The position numbers and the translations under genes were made by a program. A stretch of 64,000 bases of DNA from Syngnathus acus (lineage: Eukaryota > Chordata > Actinopteri > Syngnathiformes > Syngnathidae), in contig NC_051088.1 in the NCBI RefSeq assembly GCF_901709675.1, forward strand, positions 23,006,193-23,070,192, written 5' to 3'. Shown here in pieces: positions 1 through 13,852 of the stretch; position 1 is the stretch's first letter, and each line of letters starts with the position of its first letter. The notes under the pieces are model-generated. The model was not told the DNA's origin. It searched no databases and saw nothing but the letters and a program-made list of their open reading frames with translations.

Positions 1-1942
1 GCGAGGTCAGGCGACTCACCCAGGCGTGCAAGCCTTCCATGCACACAAACGTGCACCTTGACAGAGCCGGACAAAGACAAATGCACGCACAAAACCATTT
101 TACGTATTTTACCGGGGAAGAAAAGAGCAACTTTAATGCGTGCCAGAGGTCCAACAGAGGACAACATCGATGAGCACAATGCAGTACATTTTTGATGAGT
201 AGGTAAATGCAATCAGGTTTTGTTTTTTTTTATATATCAAAAGTTTTTGATCCACGCCCATCATGAGCGTGACTCTCAAACACGTCCTTTTCTTAACGAC
301 GTGACGATAAAAATGCAAAGTCGTGACAAATAGGACCAGAGCACATAATCAATAAAATAGCAGCACTGGCAATACTAAGCCAGCTACCAATTGGCTCTTT
401 TTCCTCAGGCGCGCTAGTTTCTAATATCAAAGGCACAAGGTGGGGCAGGGGTTTTTTTTTTTTTCTAAAAGCAAAAATTCCACCTACTCCTTTAAAGGGT
501 GGCTCGCGAAAGTTGACCGAGATGCCACAGAACCTTGACGCTCTCCATTCTTGTTGTTGTGGTCAAGCGTTTGTGCTTGACTGCAATATCGTCTGGCTAT
601 TTATCATCATCTCACGGGCCAGATCAATGTTTACCATTTCATAGCAGACGATGCCGAGCTGAAGCAGCGGACACTGGATTTTTATTAGAAGAGGGCAGTC
701 CTCTCCGGTTGTTTGCCGCCGTTACGTGTACGGACGCCAACGAGCACTTAGTCGCTCGCGCGAGGCAGCCCAATAGCTCAGCCTGAGCTAATGAAAGGAA
801 GCAACAGGAGCAATTAGTAGTGTAAACAAACAGCTCACCCAGGCGCCCGTTTCCTGCCTCCCGAGCTTCAACTGGCGGCCCGGAGCAGGCGCTAATTGGG
901 GGAGCCCAGACAAAATCAATGGCAAGGCATATACAAAGGCGGCGCCATTACTCACAAAGGCGGCGGTGACACGGCCGCGGCGACATCGTCGCAGCTTTGA
1001 CCCCACGAGGCCGACGCGTCTCATAACAAGCCGGGGCTGACGTCTCACCTTGAGACTTGTCCAACGGCTGAGTTTGCCCAAGCATCCGGGGGCTGCACAA
1101 CTTTGCTCTCTATGTCTAATTGATCTCATTTCCATGCCATTTGCGTGTCTGCCGACACGCTAATGTCTCCGGCTCAGTGGCTTATTGGCAAGTGTGCGGC
1201 AAGCGTGCCGCCGCGGCCTGCAGACACTTGCCAAGGAGCCACGGCCGAGTCTGTCTCCAACCTCGCCCCGCGTGGAGCCACCAGGCAAAGTAGGCCTACT
1301 AATGCAGGAAGCGACGCTTCCAATGGCGCTGTGGGCACCGGGCTGCCCATGTCTGAGAGCTGGCCCGAGAATCAAATAAAAAGTAGACCTGAAGCGGGAC
1401 GCGTTGGCTCCAGCCTAAGCTAATGGAAGCGCATCATTAGTCAAGCCTCTAATGAGACAAGGCAAACGGAAGGAACATTTACAAATTCTACAAATAGCAT
1501 CCGCTAACAAAGACCACTTCAAATTGAGCGCACAAGGAATGGGCGGATGAATGCGTTCATTTGGCGTTGGCTATGCAATCGCTCATTTGATGCATCACTT
1601 CTGAAAGTAAATTTATATTGCGCTGGTCACCGTGACGCCCGCTACGGAAAGTTGAGCTCAGGCCGCCGAGCCTCCGCGACCCACTGCTCAAAAGGATTCT
1701 CATTTAAACAAAAGGGCCCGAGAACTGTGTTGACCTTTGACCTTGTTTGGGACTTTGGCTAACAAGAACAGCAAGGAACACATACATGAAACTATCATGG
1801 CCTCTTGTGAAGAATAATTAGTCGATTGAGTCCAAACAAATAATGACAAGCTATACATGCTACAAGCAGCAACACAAAAAGGTTAGCAGCCACAGTGTAC
1901 CCATAGGCTAGCTAGCTAGCCGCCATTAGCACAGACGCCACA
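1..1942. other. Intergenic DNA, no gene recognised
   Basis: This stretch holds only short chance reading frames, none with a recognisable domain or paired splice signals. Base composition is mixed, with short A and T runs. A GCTAGC cluster lies near 1909-1920. I see no RNA gene or mobile element here. Confidence 0.5.
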
Positions 1943-2060
1943 AATCAGAGGTGTCAAATCCAAAAATGAAAAACCCTGCCGGGCCGCTTGACTGGAAGCA
2001 CCTGTGACTAAAGCCAAACGGCGGCAGGCTTTCTACTCTCTGAATTAGACATCTCTGATT
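1943..2060. mobile_element. Small element with terminal inverted repeats (MITE-like)
   Basis: A 118-bp segment starts AATCAGAGGTGTC and ends GACATCTCTGATT. The ends are inverted repeats matching at 12 of 13 positions. The GTGTCAAA start recalls the hAT-type ends of the two elements at 53.1-53.7 kb, but the interior is different and I do not see the same target duplication. It has no coding capacity. The inverted ends are seen directly; assignment to a transposon superfamily is inference. Confidence 0.5.
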
Positions 2061-2267
2061 TAAATGTAAACATAAAAGAAGCAAAGCCAAGACCCAACAA
2101 ACTGAAAGCAGGATCATTTGCATTTTAGCACAGGTCCAAGCCGAGCATTAGCAAGTCAAGTGTTGGCAGCAGCTTTGAAACACGTTGCTGCACAAATGGT
2201 TTCGCAACTCACAGGCAAAAAAAGAAGCATTTTTACCTGAGTAAAGTCGGACTCCTCGCTTTGTCAG

Positions 2268-2275
2268 CCCCCCCC

Positions 2276-2323
<48 letters not shown>
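2268..2323. repeat. Poly(C) tract fused to (CA)n
   Basis: A run of about 25 C residues passes directly into about 16 CA units. Chance frames encoding poly-glycine or valine-cysteine on the minus strand are artefacts of this repeat. Confidence 0.95.
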
Positions 2324-2324
<1 letters not shown>

Positions 2325-3342
2325 CCACACATTGAGGCATTGTGTCCACTTCCTTCTTGTGGCATTGGCCCAACTTCAAAATAAAAGCCCTTCCTATCAT
2401 TCAAATGAAAGCATGTTCATAGAGGACATTGAGTCAATTTATTTACTATTTATTTACTATTTTATGTGCCCCATTTTTTTCAAGCGAAGAGTGCAGTCCA
2501 ACTGTGTACATGAATGGAATTTTCTTACATTTTCCTAGAAAGGTGCAGGTAGAAGGGAAGGGGGCCTTTGCGCCGCTGTGGGAAATCGCACGCCATACCG
2601 TGGAAGCCACGCCCCTTATTCTCATCAATTTCTCGCCGTCTGCACACTACAAGCACTTGAACGAGTCCGTGCAGGAGATGAGCGTGGGCCGAGTACATTT
2701 CAAAGGAACTGCCAAAATGTTCATTTGCAGGTGATGTCAACCTGGAGACCGCCTTCTAACACACACACACTTATATTCATAAAAAAAAAGCAATTGGAAT
2801 ATGTCATCATACATAATTAGGGAAAAAAATGATTTGCCATTTTCCCACCTAAATGAGCAAGTGATAAATCTAAACAATAGGCTGCAAATTGATGAATGAA
2901 ATAATCATGAGTTTCCACCCTGAAGGACATGCGAGCGAATGCATTGATTAGAGCAGAGGAAATGTGCTCCGTCCGGCTTTGTGTCATCGGCGCTACTCGG
3001 GTTGTCCTTGAGCACGCCGCCAACGTGAGCGGGGATTCCTCGCGTCCGTTCTCCTTCCGATTCTCGTCATGATTTTGTCAGGTGCATCTGCTTGGCTGAT
3101 CTTCGCACTCGCCAGTCAGTGATGAAGACATTTGGGGCTGAAAATTGAACTTCAACAGAGCCACGTTCAACCATTTGGAATTGAGAAAAGTAGGGTTTCA
3201 TGCATGCCCAATTTCAGCTCCCGTCAAATAGATGGATTTGGCCTCACTATGGCAAACTCGCCAATGGAGGTGGGTCGTCCCATCCCGTCCTGTCTGGCAT
3301 TATGGGCCATTAGAAAGTGTGGAGAGAAGGACTTACTTATCC

Positions 3343-3498
3343 TTATTTTATTTATTTATTTTTAATTTTATTATTTATTTTATTAATTATTTTATTATTT
3401 TTCATTTTTATATTTTTTATATATTTTTTATATATTTTTATATTCTTTATATTTCTTTATATTTTTATATTTTATTATTTTATCCTTATTATTTATAG
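3343..3498. repeat. AT-rich low-complexity tract
   Basis: About 155 bp consists almost only of T and A in TTTA/TTTTA/TATTT units. It produces a hydrophobic Ile/Phe/Tyr chance frame that should not be read as a membrane protein. Confidence 0.9.
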
Positions 3499-4877
3499 GT
3501 ATTATCCACCTGATGCAGGCAAGCAAAGTGGCGGGCCGGTGAAGAGGAACCCGGCCGGCATAATGTTCATGCAGGAGACACAGCCAGCCATGCAGCCAGC
3601 ATCCAGGTTTTCAAGAGTATCCTTGATAAGAGCATCACTCAACTCTGAGAGGCCGATGTCTACGTTCTGCGCTCTCCACAAACGCACACGCTGGCTCTCA
3701 CACATAGTGTATGAGTGAGTGCATTTGATACGTTCACGCTCATTGACAGAGGCGCCACTCAGCACGATGATGGATCCTCCTCGTGGGACGACTCCATACC
3801 TTCTTATTGACTAATTTGTTTTGCTGATAACTACCATTGAGCTCGACGTAGTGCTCAAAGCTGAGATGGAAGCAGAGAGAAAAATAATTCCTTTCCTTGT
3901 CAACGTCTTTGTCAACTGATGAGCTTGTCAGCCATCTTGCGTATTGTGCAATAAGCCTCGGACACTTTGATACCTTGTACGACCGATATTGATCGGTCAT
4001 AGTAATTTGATTGATACCTTTTGGTCTCATTCCATTCGTCTGTGACAACTGGATAGAAATCGATGGATGATTGTTTTGAAATAAGAACAAGTCAACCCAA
4101 CTCAAATTGAAAGTCAACCAAATTGCAACAAGCCATTGGCCGGCGACCATTCCGGGGCGTTAGCTGGGACTTTTGTAGATAAACTAGATGGCAGCAAAGG
4201 CATCACATCAAGGAAGCTTCTTCATTTCCGTCAGTCGCTACGTACGCATAATATCGTCTGTCGGCAGACTGGTCACGTGCTTCTCGGCTTTGTCAATAAA
4301 CAGTCTCCGGGCTGAGGGAGCTCCTAATGAATCAGAAGGCTCGCAAACTCATTTACTTTATCTGGCCGATAAAAGCAAGTGATGATAAGATAGCTAGCGG
4401 CCGCGCAGTCTCGCCGTAGCGGCCTGCCTGCCTGCGCCGCGCCACGCATTCATCTCGCCAAGATCTCCGAATAGCAAGGCTCATCGCTCATGCGGCAGCC
4501 TCAGCGAGCGAGCTTCAAGGAATGTGTGAGATCTCACAAGATTGGCTGCGCTTATGAAAACCTTCATTTCAATACCATCGTCGCTCGAAAGAGTTCTTCC
4601 TGCATGGGCGGGGGTAGGGGGGGGCTTTTTCCTCCCATCAAGTTGACCCCTGGAATTGACACACACTCACACCGGCTATTGGATTAGCTCTTGGAATTGA
4701 GGGAAGTCGGTTGCAGCGGCCTTGTGGGCCGTTTCATGCAAATAGTTCCACCTACTGGTATAATGGGAGAACAGCAACAGCCACTTCATCTTTGGTCTGA
4801 AATAAAGGCAAATAACACAAATTTGGAATGAAATAACGTTTTGGTGCGTTTTTAAGGCGCTTCAAATAGCATTCATA

Positions 4878-5010
4878 TTCAAATAATTATATAAAAAACA
4901 TGTTAATATTTATATAAATATTAATAAATATAAATATTAGATCTAAAAAATAAATATAGAAAAATATAATAATAATTGATAATAATAGTAATAAAAATCT
5001 AAGAATAATT
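4878..5010. repeat. AT-rich low-complexity tract
   Basis: A tract of A/T with AATAT, ATAAAT and AATAAT units, with no coding capacity. Confidence 0.85.
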
Positions 5011-7224
5011 ATCTCAGGTGAAATAATTTGCACGTTTGCTTGGTTTCTTGCGTGCGTGCGCGCAAACGCACACAGACTATATTAGTCATCATCACTAGTG
5101 TGTAGTGTTCAAGTGGCACGCAAAGCATCCCGCCCTATTACTAGCCCTAAAACCGATAAGAGCCTCTTGAAACACTTGAGATAAGCTTCCCGGCTTGAGT
5201 GTGCTGACATTGTCACCAAGCATGTAAGGCGCTGGAATGCAAGTCCAGAAAAGCGGAGGGAAACGCACACACACACACACACACCATTCAATGGCAGTGT
5301 GAGGTTGAGAACGGCGAAACAGAAAAATCTCATGCAGTAAAAATGAGTGTACATGGATTCATCACGATGCATCATTCAAGCTGTCAAACATCAAAGGTTT
5401 TGCAATCACAGCTCATTTTTCAGAGAGACACAAATAGCCCCATTCGTCATATTTGTTTGAGCAACAAGACACAGCGAGATAGAGCGAGACAAGACAACGA
5501 GGGCAAGAGAGAAAGAGAGGCCAGCGCTGGCTGAGTGGAAAAGTCAGAAAAAGTCCAAAGCAAAGAGAAGATGACAATAAAGGAGTTGGGGAGGAAGAGC
5601 GAGGATGAGCGAAGCAGATGATGGCAAATGGAGGAGGTGCATCAAGCAAATGAAGAGTGTGCGTTTGTACTTGACACCGGCCAGAGGGAACCGAGAGGCC
5701 CTCGGGCGGCCCGCCTCAAAGCTTCCCATGCGCAGCTGCAAAGGTGCAAAGGTGCCGACGCAAATCCGGCCGGCAGCAAGCGCTCCTCCGTCACCTCAGG
5801 TCGACCTCCTGCACGTCCCACATCGTCACTCACATCAGTTAGAATTTGGACAAACTGGGTGAGCAACGTGAGCGCGACTTTCATTGTTATCAAGCACAAG
5901 CATCTTGCGCGGCATGCGGCGGCGCCAGATCATGTTTTCACACATCCCCGGGCTCTTGTATTCCCCAAATTGCTTCGATAAATAACTTGTAAGTCTAATT
6001 ATGCAGCGATTAATTGCAGCCTAGACAGGATTCTCATCAATCTTCCAAGTTGAAAAAGTCTTTTTGCGCACAGTCTGCCGGCCCAAATAAAACATTTGAT
6101 TAGGATCAACGTGCACAAATGAGATTGTGTGCCTGTGTGTGAGCGTGCAAGCATATTAGCGAGCCAGCCAGCATTCTCCATCCAAGCAGCTCTCTCTCTC
6201 TTGCTCGCTCGCTCGCCGCCATCTCGGCCAGTTGCTATGGCAGCAGCGGCTCTGCTCTGTATCCATGGTCAAAGCAGGAAGCTGGCAGCTCCCACCCTTC
6301 TTCCTCTCCCTGTAACAGCCCTCCTCCCCCAAACTAGGCTGCTGACCCGCCGGTGAACCCGCCCGGGGGTCGGAGGTCAACGGCTGAGAGCCGCCGAGCG
6401 ACAGTGAGGGATGACGAGGGAGAGAATGACAACACCACGCAGATGGGGAGGAGGGAGGAGAAAATGAAAAGATGAGAACAAATTTGATTACTATCGGGGT
6501 GGGGGGGGCACAAAATGGCTGCCGTTTTGTCTGTGACACGGCGGTGGAATTTGGAAAATGTGCTTTGTTGTGTCGGCTCGTTGCTTTTACGTCCACATGG
6601 CAGTTTGCTGAGCTGAAGCGAGCCATTCGAATCAATTCAAGATTACAAGTCGCCATCATCCACACCAACAAGGCCGTTAAAAAATAAAACATACATGATG
6701 TCTAGTAACCCTTCGCCACTCCGACGTGGAATGCGGCAACTGGACGAGTAGACCGAGCAAGACAACAACAACAACAAGAGGAGGGGTCAAGTGAGATGAC
6801 CTCCGCCTTTTGCCTCTCAGAGGTCAGACGGTCTTGGGTTCGCTCCGACCACAACTTCCTCACCAAATGTTTTGCAAGAGAACACAAAAGAGAAAAAGGT
6901 GTCAATGGTATTTCCTGCTAATGTGCCATCAAATAAACGATCACAATAAGAATAAACAGGAAAAGCAAGAATAACCGATTGTATTAATTTGATGACATAT
7001 ATATATTTTTAATGTTGCATTATTGTACCAGTGTCCATTCATGTGTATCGTCCCTTTCAAGTAAACTATGGAAAATAAAATTCTAACATATGTGATCAAC
7101 ATATATCGATACATCATAACGACCACCACCGTCCAGACACTCAATCAGCACACGGTGCTGGCCGTCAGGAAACGTGGCCGGCCGGCTGTCAAATTGACGA
7201 GCTCAGTCCGCTTTGACCTTCTAC

Positions 7225-7240
7225 TACCCTCTAGCGGCCA
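7225..7240 (-). promoter_or_regulatory. CTCF-like motif
   Basis: On the minus strand the site reads TGGCCGCTAGAGGGTA, which agrees with the vertebrate CTCF core (CC-x-S-Y-AG-x-GGG). It is a sequence match only; occupancy is unknown. Confidence 0.35.
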
Positions 7241-10200
7241 ATGTTTGCAAAGGCAGCCTAAGCTCCCACAAGAGCAGCCGACACAGTCAGTCAGTCCATC
7301 TCCATCGGCAGGCGGCCTTCGGGACACTATTTATGGATGGACGCTCCATTTGCATGCTGCCCGCCGCCTTGATCTTTCTTCCTTCTGGGTGCAAGCAAAA
7401 AGCAGCCCATGCAGAAAGAGCAGGATCTCATGGATGTTTGACACGCACCGACATGGCCACGATTTTATTTCTGCATGCCATGGCAGGTGTCGTGTCCTCT
7501 TTGTCACCCCGCTGCCTCGCTCCGCTCGCTTCTCCCGCCCTGAGACTCATTAGAACCCCGAACCACATCAGCGGCATCCCTGGCTAGATTGGATATGCAT
7601 GATCTGTCCATCCATCAGTGGAAAGATGGAGAGCAAGAGAGAGAAGCCGAGCGAAGGCAGCCAGACAAAATGGAACGCAAGACAAACATTTGCATTTCCG
7701 GACAACGATGTTGAAAATGCGCGAGCAAAGAGTGCAAAGCACGTTTATATTTCATCCTTCAAATGGTAAAGGAGACAATACATCCAGTATGACATCACAC
7801 TAACGGGCAAGCGGCTAACGAGCTAACGTGGCAAACATCCGGGGCAGCTCTGACACTTGCGGACCACGGAACTACGCTGAAACCATCTTGACGACGTCAT
7901 CGACTTTCATCTCAATGGCGGTGACTGGAATAAAAACGATTAGTGGCGGAAGGCCTAATACTAGCTCGCCATCTGCACGGTAGCGATGCAACTCTTGTCT
8001 CATCCTAAAGTGTCTTTGTCACGTTAAATTCTAAGGAAACAAGATGATGAGGGTTCAACGTGAGGTTGCGCTAACATTCCATCCGCTTATCTTGCGTGCA
8101 CCTTTGATGCTCTTCCAGACATTTCCACCATCTTGCAGCGCCATCTTCCTTTTCGCCTCACCTTGCCCTTTCTCTCCTCGCACTTGCACAAAGATGCCAG
8201 CTCCCATCCCTCGCCTCTCTTCTCCTCTCCCCGCGCTCTGACGAATTGCCTTCCCCTCCCGGTGAACTCGACCGATAATCCTGGGGAAGCAGTAAAGGCC
8301 CATCGATCAACCCCGCAGACAGGCCCGCAAGCCACAGCACAGGAACGACACGCTAACAACAAGCCGGGTCCGCCGGCGAGCTCCACACATGCGTGCACGC
8401 GTCTTCTGTATGCAGATGAGGATGCGCCACGAGTGGCGGTCACGTGTTGACATGTTGGAAGCGTCCAAGCCCGGTGTCACCGTCACGGAAGAGACCCCCC
8501 CCCCCCCCTCGCTCACGAGGCACTCCCTGCTGTGTGTCATCCTCTCAGAATGCGCGCGCATGTGCAAACGCAGAGTGAGTGCGCTTGTCAACATGGCCGT
8601 ATAGTATTTGCGGACGCAGTCATTAATCACGTGGCAAACTCCAGGGCAAGCCCAAGCCAAAGAATGCTCATGATCTCGGGCAAAGCCTGATGACTCTGGA
8701 ATTGAGCAATTGATTGATTGTAACGATTCATTTTGGCACTGGCTTTTATGTGGGGGAAGCCGAGCGCTCGTTACTTTGCGAGAGGCAGCTGCTTTATTTC
8801 ATAATTTGCCTTGGAATACAACAAAGAACAAGCTAATGCAGCGGGCTTAGAATCAAAAGCGGCGATCCCGCCATGGCTGGCAGTCATCTGACATATATGA
8901 TGTCCATTTGTCTCCATCCTGCAAAACTTTGAGCGGCTCAAGCACAAAACGGTCATTGGGCATCATTCTATCCGCTTAAATATGACAAACGGCGCCGGCT
9001 TGTTAGAGTGCCGTATTTGTTACAAAGCAGCGCCATTGTGTACAGCTTGGCCATAAAAAGCGAGTTGCACAAAAAGTAAATCTCTACTTTGACAATCAAC
9101 GAGCTGCTTTTTCAGTGAGCAGGCTCGCTGTTCATCTGTTATCTCCATTTGAAGCCATTTTACGCGTTGTCCTTCAATGGCTGCATGCGGGTGTTCCTAA
9201 TGTCCTGCATGGCGAGGCTGACTTCATTAAAGTCGCTGTGGCGCAAACACATTTATGTGCTGCTTTTCATTTTTCCTTTTCCATTTCGCTGTGCCTGTCG
9301 CCTAAGCGGAAAATAGAAGGGGAAGACGAGACTCCTTTTGGCTCCATGATTTGCACGCTTTGTGAGTGAGGTGACACCTTGTGGTCAAAGCGGCGAACTG
9401 TAGGACGTCAAGAAAAAAACAGCCCACACGGGTGAGAAGGGTGGGATGTGTAACCGGTGCTTATCAAAATATTGACAGCCACCAAGTTGCACGTAGGAAA
9501 AAAACGCGCCTCCTCTCGGCCACCGTCATGCTCAGCATTCAAATCCACTCGCTTGGCTTCGTCAAAAATACCAGCCGGAAATACGCCACTCCCGTCTCCT
9601 AACGAGTGCCATTGTTCTGTTTTTTAGTTTTTCCATTTCTGTTCTGCAAAGAGAGCAAGCCAATTTCAACCCTTAAGATAAAAAAAAAAAAACTGGAAAG
9701 CGACACAATATGTGAAAAAAAAGATTAAATTGATCAATGGCCGCACTGCAGCATGGCCAACCTGAACACCATCGAGAGGAAGGTGATGGAAAGGCAAAAA
9801 GGAAGAAAAAAAATGTAACTGAGGCCTTCCGGCGTTCCGGGCCCTGGTTCTTCTTACAGTTGGTGGGCTGTGCGATGACGCACGGTTGCCCGCTCAGCCT
9901 CTGTGACAGTGACGGATGCACGGAAGGCGAGAGAACCTTCGATTGCAGGTTGTCGCGTCCTACTGTCATTGGGCTCATCCGTCAAGGGACGAGCGAGGCA
10001 CCTTCCAGCTTGCGGAAACAAACAGTCCAACGCTTCCATCTTGTAGGCTTGCTTGCTTCAATACAATGTAATTAAACGCTGATTTGTTCATCTACCAATT
10101 TCAAACAAAGTCTGGGCCACTTCAAAAAGTCTGCACTGTGAATGCTCCAAAGACAATAAATGCTTGATTGTGAATCACACCCAAAAAAATAACTTTTTGG

Positions 10201-13044
10201 ATAAGTGTTGGCAAAGTGCGATTATTTGACTTGAATGCATGACAACCGTGCCTGCTGTTGCGTTGATGAGGCTCAATCTCTTGCCATTCAGTTGGCACCA
10301 CCGCGCGCAACAATTTCCATGGCTTGCGCCAAAACCGCTCTGACCTGCTGTTCGTCTCCTCCCTGCAAATTTTCTTACCTGACTTGCACTCTGTGCTCAT
10401 TCAGTCCTCCTCCTCCTTCTTCTTCTTCTTGCTGCCATTATCGTGCTCGCGACGCGCAAACCTCCACGCGTGCGCCCTCTACCGTCCAAATCCCGCAAGT
10501 GCGCTTGTTGTTCCACTCGAACAGAAAAGGAAATGACAGGCCAGCCAGCAGTCATCCATCTGTCAGCCATGTGACAGGCACATAGCACAGGCAAATATAC
10601 GGCTAGCCCGTAAATCGCCGCATCTCACTTGAAGCAGCCTGTCTTGTCCGGGTAATTAGTAGTATCACGAAAGAGCATTTTGATGTCCCAAAATGCCGCT
10701 AGATCACGGCCACTTTTGATTTTGAGTCACTTTTGTCCAAAAACCCGGCGCTCAAATAGCCAAATGTTCCTGAAAATCGTTTGCATAAAAATGATTTAGG
10801 AGCCACTTAGGATATCGATCATGCCACCGAATCGTTTAATGTTTCCAGAAGATCCTGCTGATTTGTGGCTGTTGAGACAGAGTTCATATTCTACATTTAA
10901 AGATTAAAAAGAGGACTTGGTCTTTTCATAGTGGAGTCTTCGCAGCAGAAGCAGAGCTAGAATTGCCGCTCGCTGCTGGGGATACTTTATGACGGGCAAT
11001 TTAGCTTCAGCTGCTATCTGAGCCATCTCAGGAATGGCCACGCTTACAATCAAGTGCAATAAACCAGAGCGGGAAGTAGAGGAAAGGAAGGGGTGGGCTT
11101 GGTGCATGGGGGTGACAAAATAAAAGGAGACAACAAGCTTGTCTGATCAACACACACACACACCTCTGGACAAAAGGCGGTGGGGGAAAAGGGGGGTTCT
11201 TTGTGGATGCACGCCAACACACAAATGCTGAGAGCAACTTCCTGCTTTCATTTTTGCACCAAAGCAAAAAAGTGTGTGTGAGCACCTACACTTTACCTAC
11301 AAATAGCGTGTGTGAGTGCATGTGCGGGCCTACGTGTGTGTGTGTGTCGTGCTCAAACATTTGCGCTTCCTCACCAGCCGGGCTTTGTTGAGTCTGCTGA
11401 GCTCCAGGAAATCTCCTGAGACGGGGGAGACTGATTTACAGCCTTCCCCCTGAGAGGGCTTTACGGCCTGAGACCCAGCTGAGCAATGGAGGCCCGCAAA
11501 GAAGAGATGAGACACAGAGGATAGGATAGATGGATAGAAGGATGGATCACGTTGAAGAGGAGAGATGAAATGCGGCGACGGGGCGGAGGGGGATCGCGCC
11601 ATGGATGGAATGCAACATGGTCGCTATTTGCTGGCCGCCCTTCAGCCTCCGTGCATTCGCCGGCCGCACAAACACGCCGGCACAAAGCCAGGCCGTAAAT
11701 CTACCGCCGCTGGAGATACCTGAGACGGGCCGATGCTGCGTTTGGAGAGAATGCAGATGGAGATACCTGCCTCCGGCGGCACATCACCCGCCGACGTCCT
11801 TTTTGCCTCTTCATTTGCATCCTCCCCGTTTCTCTCTACAATTGTCTCTTCTTCTCAAGTTCTTTCACCCTCAACTCAGGAGCTCAGGTGTCCACCTCGC
11901 CGCCTTTGCCCACCGGCGACTTCGGGCCCACTTAGGAGGAATAAAAAGTCGTGGCCAAGCCTGCTGGCGACAAAAAGGACAATGGAGGGGGAGCAGCGGG
12001 AGAACACAAAAGAAAGAGCCAAAGTTTCGCTCTCATTGCACTGCCAACAGGTGCAAAGTTGGAAGAGCTGGTGTTTCAAGCCATCTGTGTAAACGGCGAT
12101 GGCCTCCAGACAAAACACACCGACAACCTTGCGCACGCGGCCTCAAAGCCTTCGCGCCGAGGCCTCGACAACAAATCGGGGCTGGGTGCAAACACGCAAA
12201 CGGGCCCGGCCCGTCGGAGCTGATTTACGGCAAAGCAAACTATGCGCTAAGCCGAGCATCTCAGCGCGACACCTAAACACCTGACAGGTCGCACATAAAT
12301 AAGGCCGGCTAGAGACTCCCGCATCATTCACGCCGTGGCCATCTTCCAAGCTAACATGGAACAGGTCACCTCTCCATATTTCACCACACACGTCTCTCCA
12401 TTCATTGGGAAAAGAGAGACGGGCTGAAGTGGGGCCTAATGATCTGGGAGGGCATGGGAGGGGGCTTCAAAAGCTTAACAAATGCCTTGGATTCTGTGAT
12501 GTGGTGTGTAGATTTGGGCAGGGTTGGCTTAGTGTCATGTCTGTACATCAGTGAGCGTGCATGAGAATGACCCCGGCCCGAGGCAATGCCTCACCTGGCC
12601 TAGCCATCACGCATCGAGCCCATGGCTCAGATCAAGGCCCACAGCCAGTTCCACTTCTCCCGCTCGGCCGCCATAAATCCTCCTGCCTTTGTCTGATCTC
12701 TCTTTCACTGGCTGAAACTTATCCTCTTCCATTAAGAGTGATGGATCATCAGCTCTCGGGGGCACAAGACACTCAGAGGTTACAGGTCCTTGCAGTGACG
12801 AAAAAAAGTACAAATAGGCCGGAAATGTACACGTAGCGCAGGTGTACGTCCACATCGGCTCCAATGCATGAGAGGTGCGATGAGACTTGTGAAGGCCAGC
12901 AAGTTTTAAAATTATTGAAAAGGTGCACTCGCATGTGTGTGCTTTATTATGTTTATTTGACGTTAGCAGTGATGACAGTTGTAGGTACAGTAGCTCGTTT
13001 TTGCCCAACTGGTGTCGATTCGAATAGGAATAAGCAGTGTTGGT
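7241..13044. other. Intergenic DNA, no gene recognised
   Basis: Only overlapping chance frames are present. Pyrimidine-rich stretches near 8150-8250 and 10395-10440 generate spurious Ser/Pro- or Arg-rich frames. Short C, G and A runs occur, for example C at 8495-8508. I see no paired splice signals that would link frames into a gene. Confidence 0.45.
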
Positions 13045-13059
13045 GCTCCCTCTGGTGGC
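13045..13059 (-). promoter_or_regulatory. CTCF-like motif
   Basis: The minus strand reads GCCACCAGAGGGAGC, a near-perfect match to the CTCF core. A GTCAGTCAGTCAG repeat lies about 45 bp to the right. Confidence 0.4.
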
Positions 13060-13729
13060 TTCTTTGTGCTATGGCGACTACATGTGACCTCTTTCGCACA
13101 GTCAGTCAGTCAGCACCCATTCCGAGTGCGGATGAACAGGAAACGTTTGAAATGTTCTTCCTTTGTCAATCTTGCACATAACCTACTATTACTACAATTG
13201 TACATGTCATAAAAGTTTAGATGATTTATGCATATTTGGATGCCCATAAATTAAATACTATTTTGTAGCTTTGTATAAACATAATGGCAGGAAAATAGAG
13301 TGTTGTTGTTTTTTAGTGAATGGAGGAGGCCGTAGGGCGTTGAGATATCACATTGGCAAGAGATGTGACAAATTATTTTCCACGTGTTACAACAAATAGC
13401 CACCTTAGATGAGCAGCGTGTGCATTTAAATGCGTAACACTCCAAAACATCTCAAGTGTTTTGCTAGGTTCGCAAGTAAAGGCCGGAAAGACTTATAGCT
13501 AATAAATTTGATTTCTGAACTAAACTACATCATGCTAACACTTCTATTTAGATAAGACTATCTCTATCCCATAGTGGGGACATTTTTGCGGGTTAGCGCA
13601 TCAAAGACATAATAAAAAAAAAAACGTGAAATGAAAGATTATTAAATAAACCAGATGAGAGGGGGAAAAAGGTTATTTACAACAAACAAGCAAACCTTAA
13701 GGGTGGTGAGAGGCCTAACAGAAGGGGGC

Positions 13730-13763
<34 letters not shown>

Positions 13764-13818
13764 GACTGTACCTCTGAACTGAGGCCGTCGTGCTAACCAG
13801 TGCTTCACCATGCCACCC

Positions 13819-13852
<34 letters not shown>
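13730..13852. repeat. Two (TTA)n arrays flanking a 55-bp spacer
   Basis: A (TTA)n array at 13730-13763 and a second at 13819-13852 bracket a unique segment containing GTGCTAACCAGTGCTTC. That phrase resembles the 3' part of dispersed teleost retroelements. The layout may be a short retroelement fragment between microsatellites. The repeat arrays are certain; the retroelement reading is weak inference. Confidence 0.8.

Larger units (their letters stand above)
2324..7224. other. Intergenic DNA with AT-rich islands
   Basis: No gene is recognisable. The block holds an AT-rich low-complexity island at 3343-3498 and another at 4878-5010, plus a short (CA)n at 5268-5283. Scattered reading frames of 60-180 codons lack domains and overlap one another on both strands, as expected by chance. 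Confidence 0.45.

Noticed and set aside
3232-3500. A multi-pass membrane protein
   Set aside because: The hydrophobic frame is a translation of an AT-rich low-complexity tract.
11605-12276. A 223-codon plus-strand frame
   Set aside because: It is long for chance, but its composition (Arg, Pro, Ser, His) follows GC content, frames overlap it on the other strand, and no domain is recognised.
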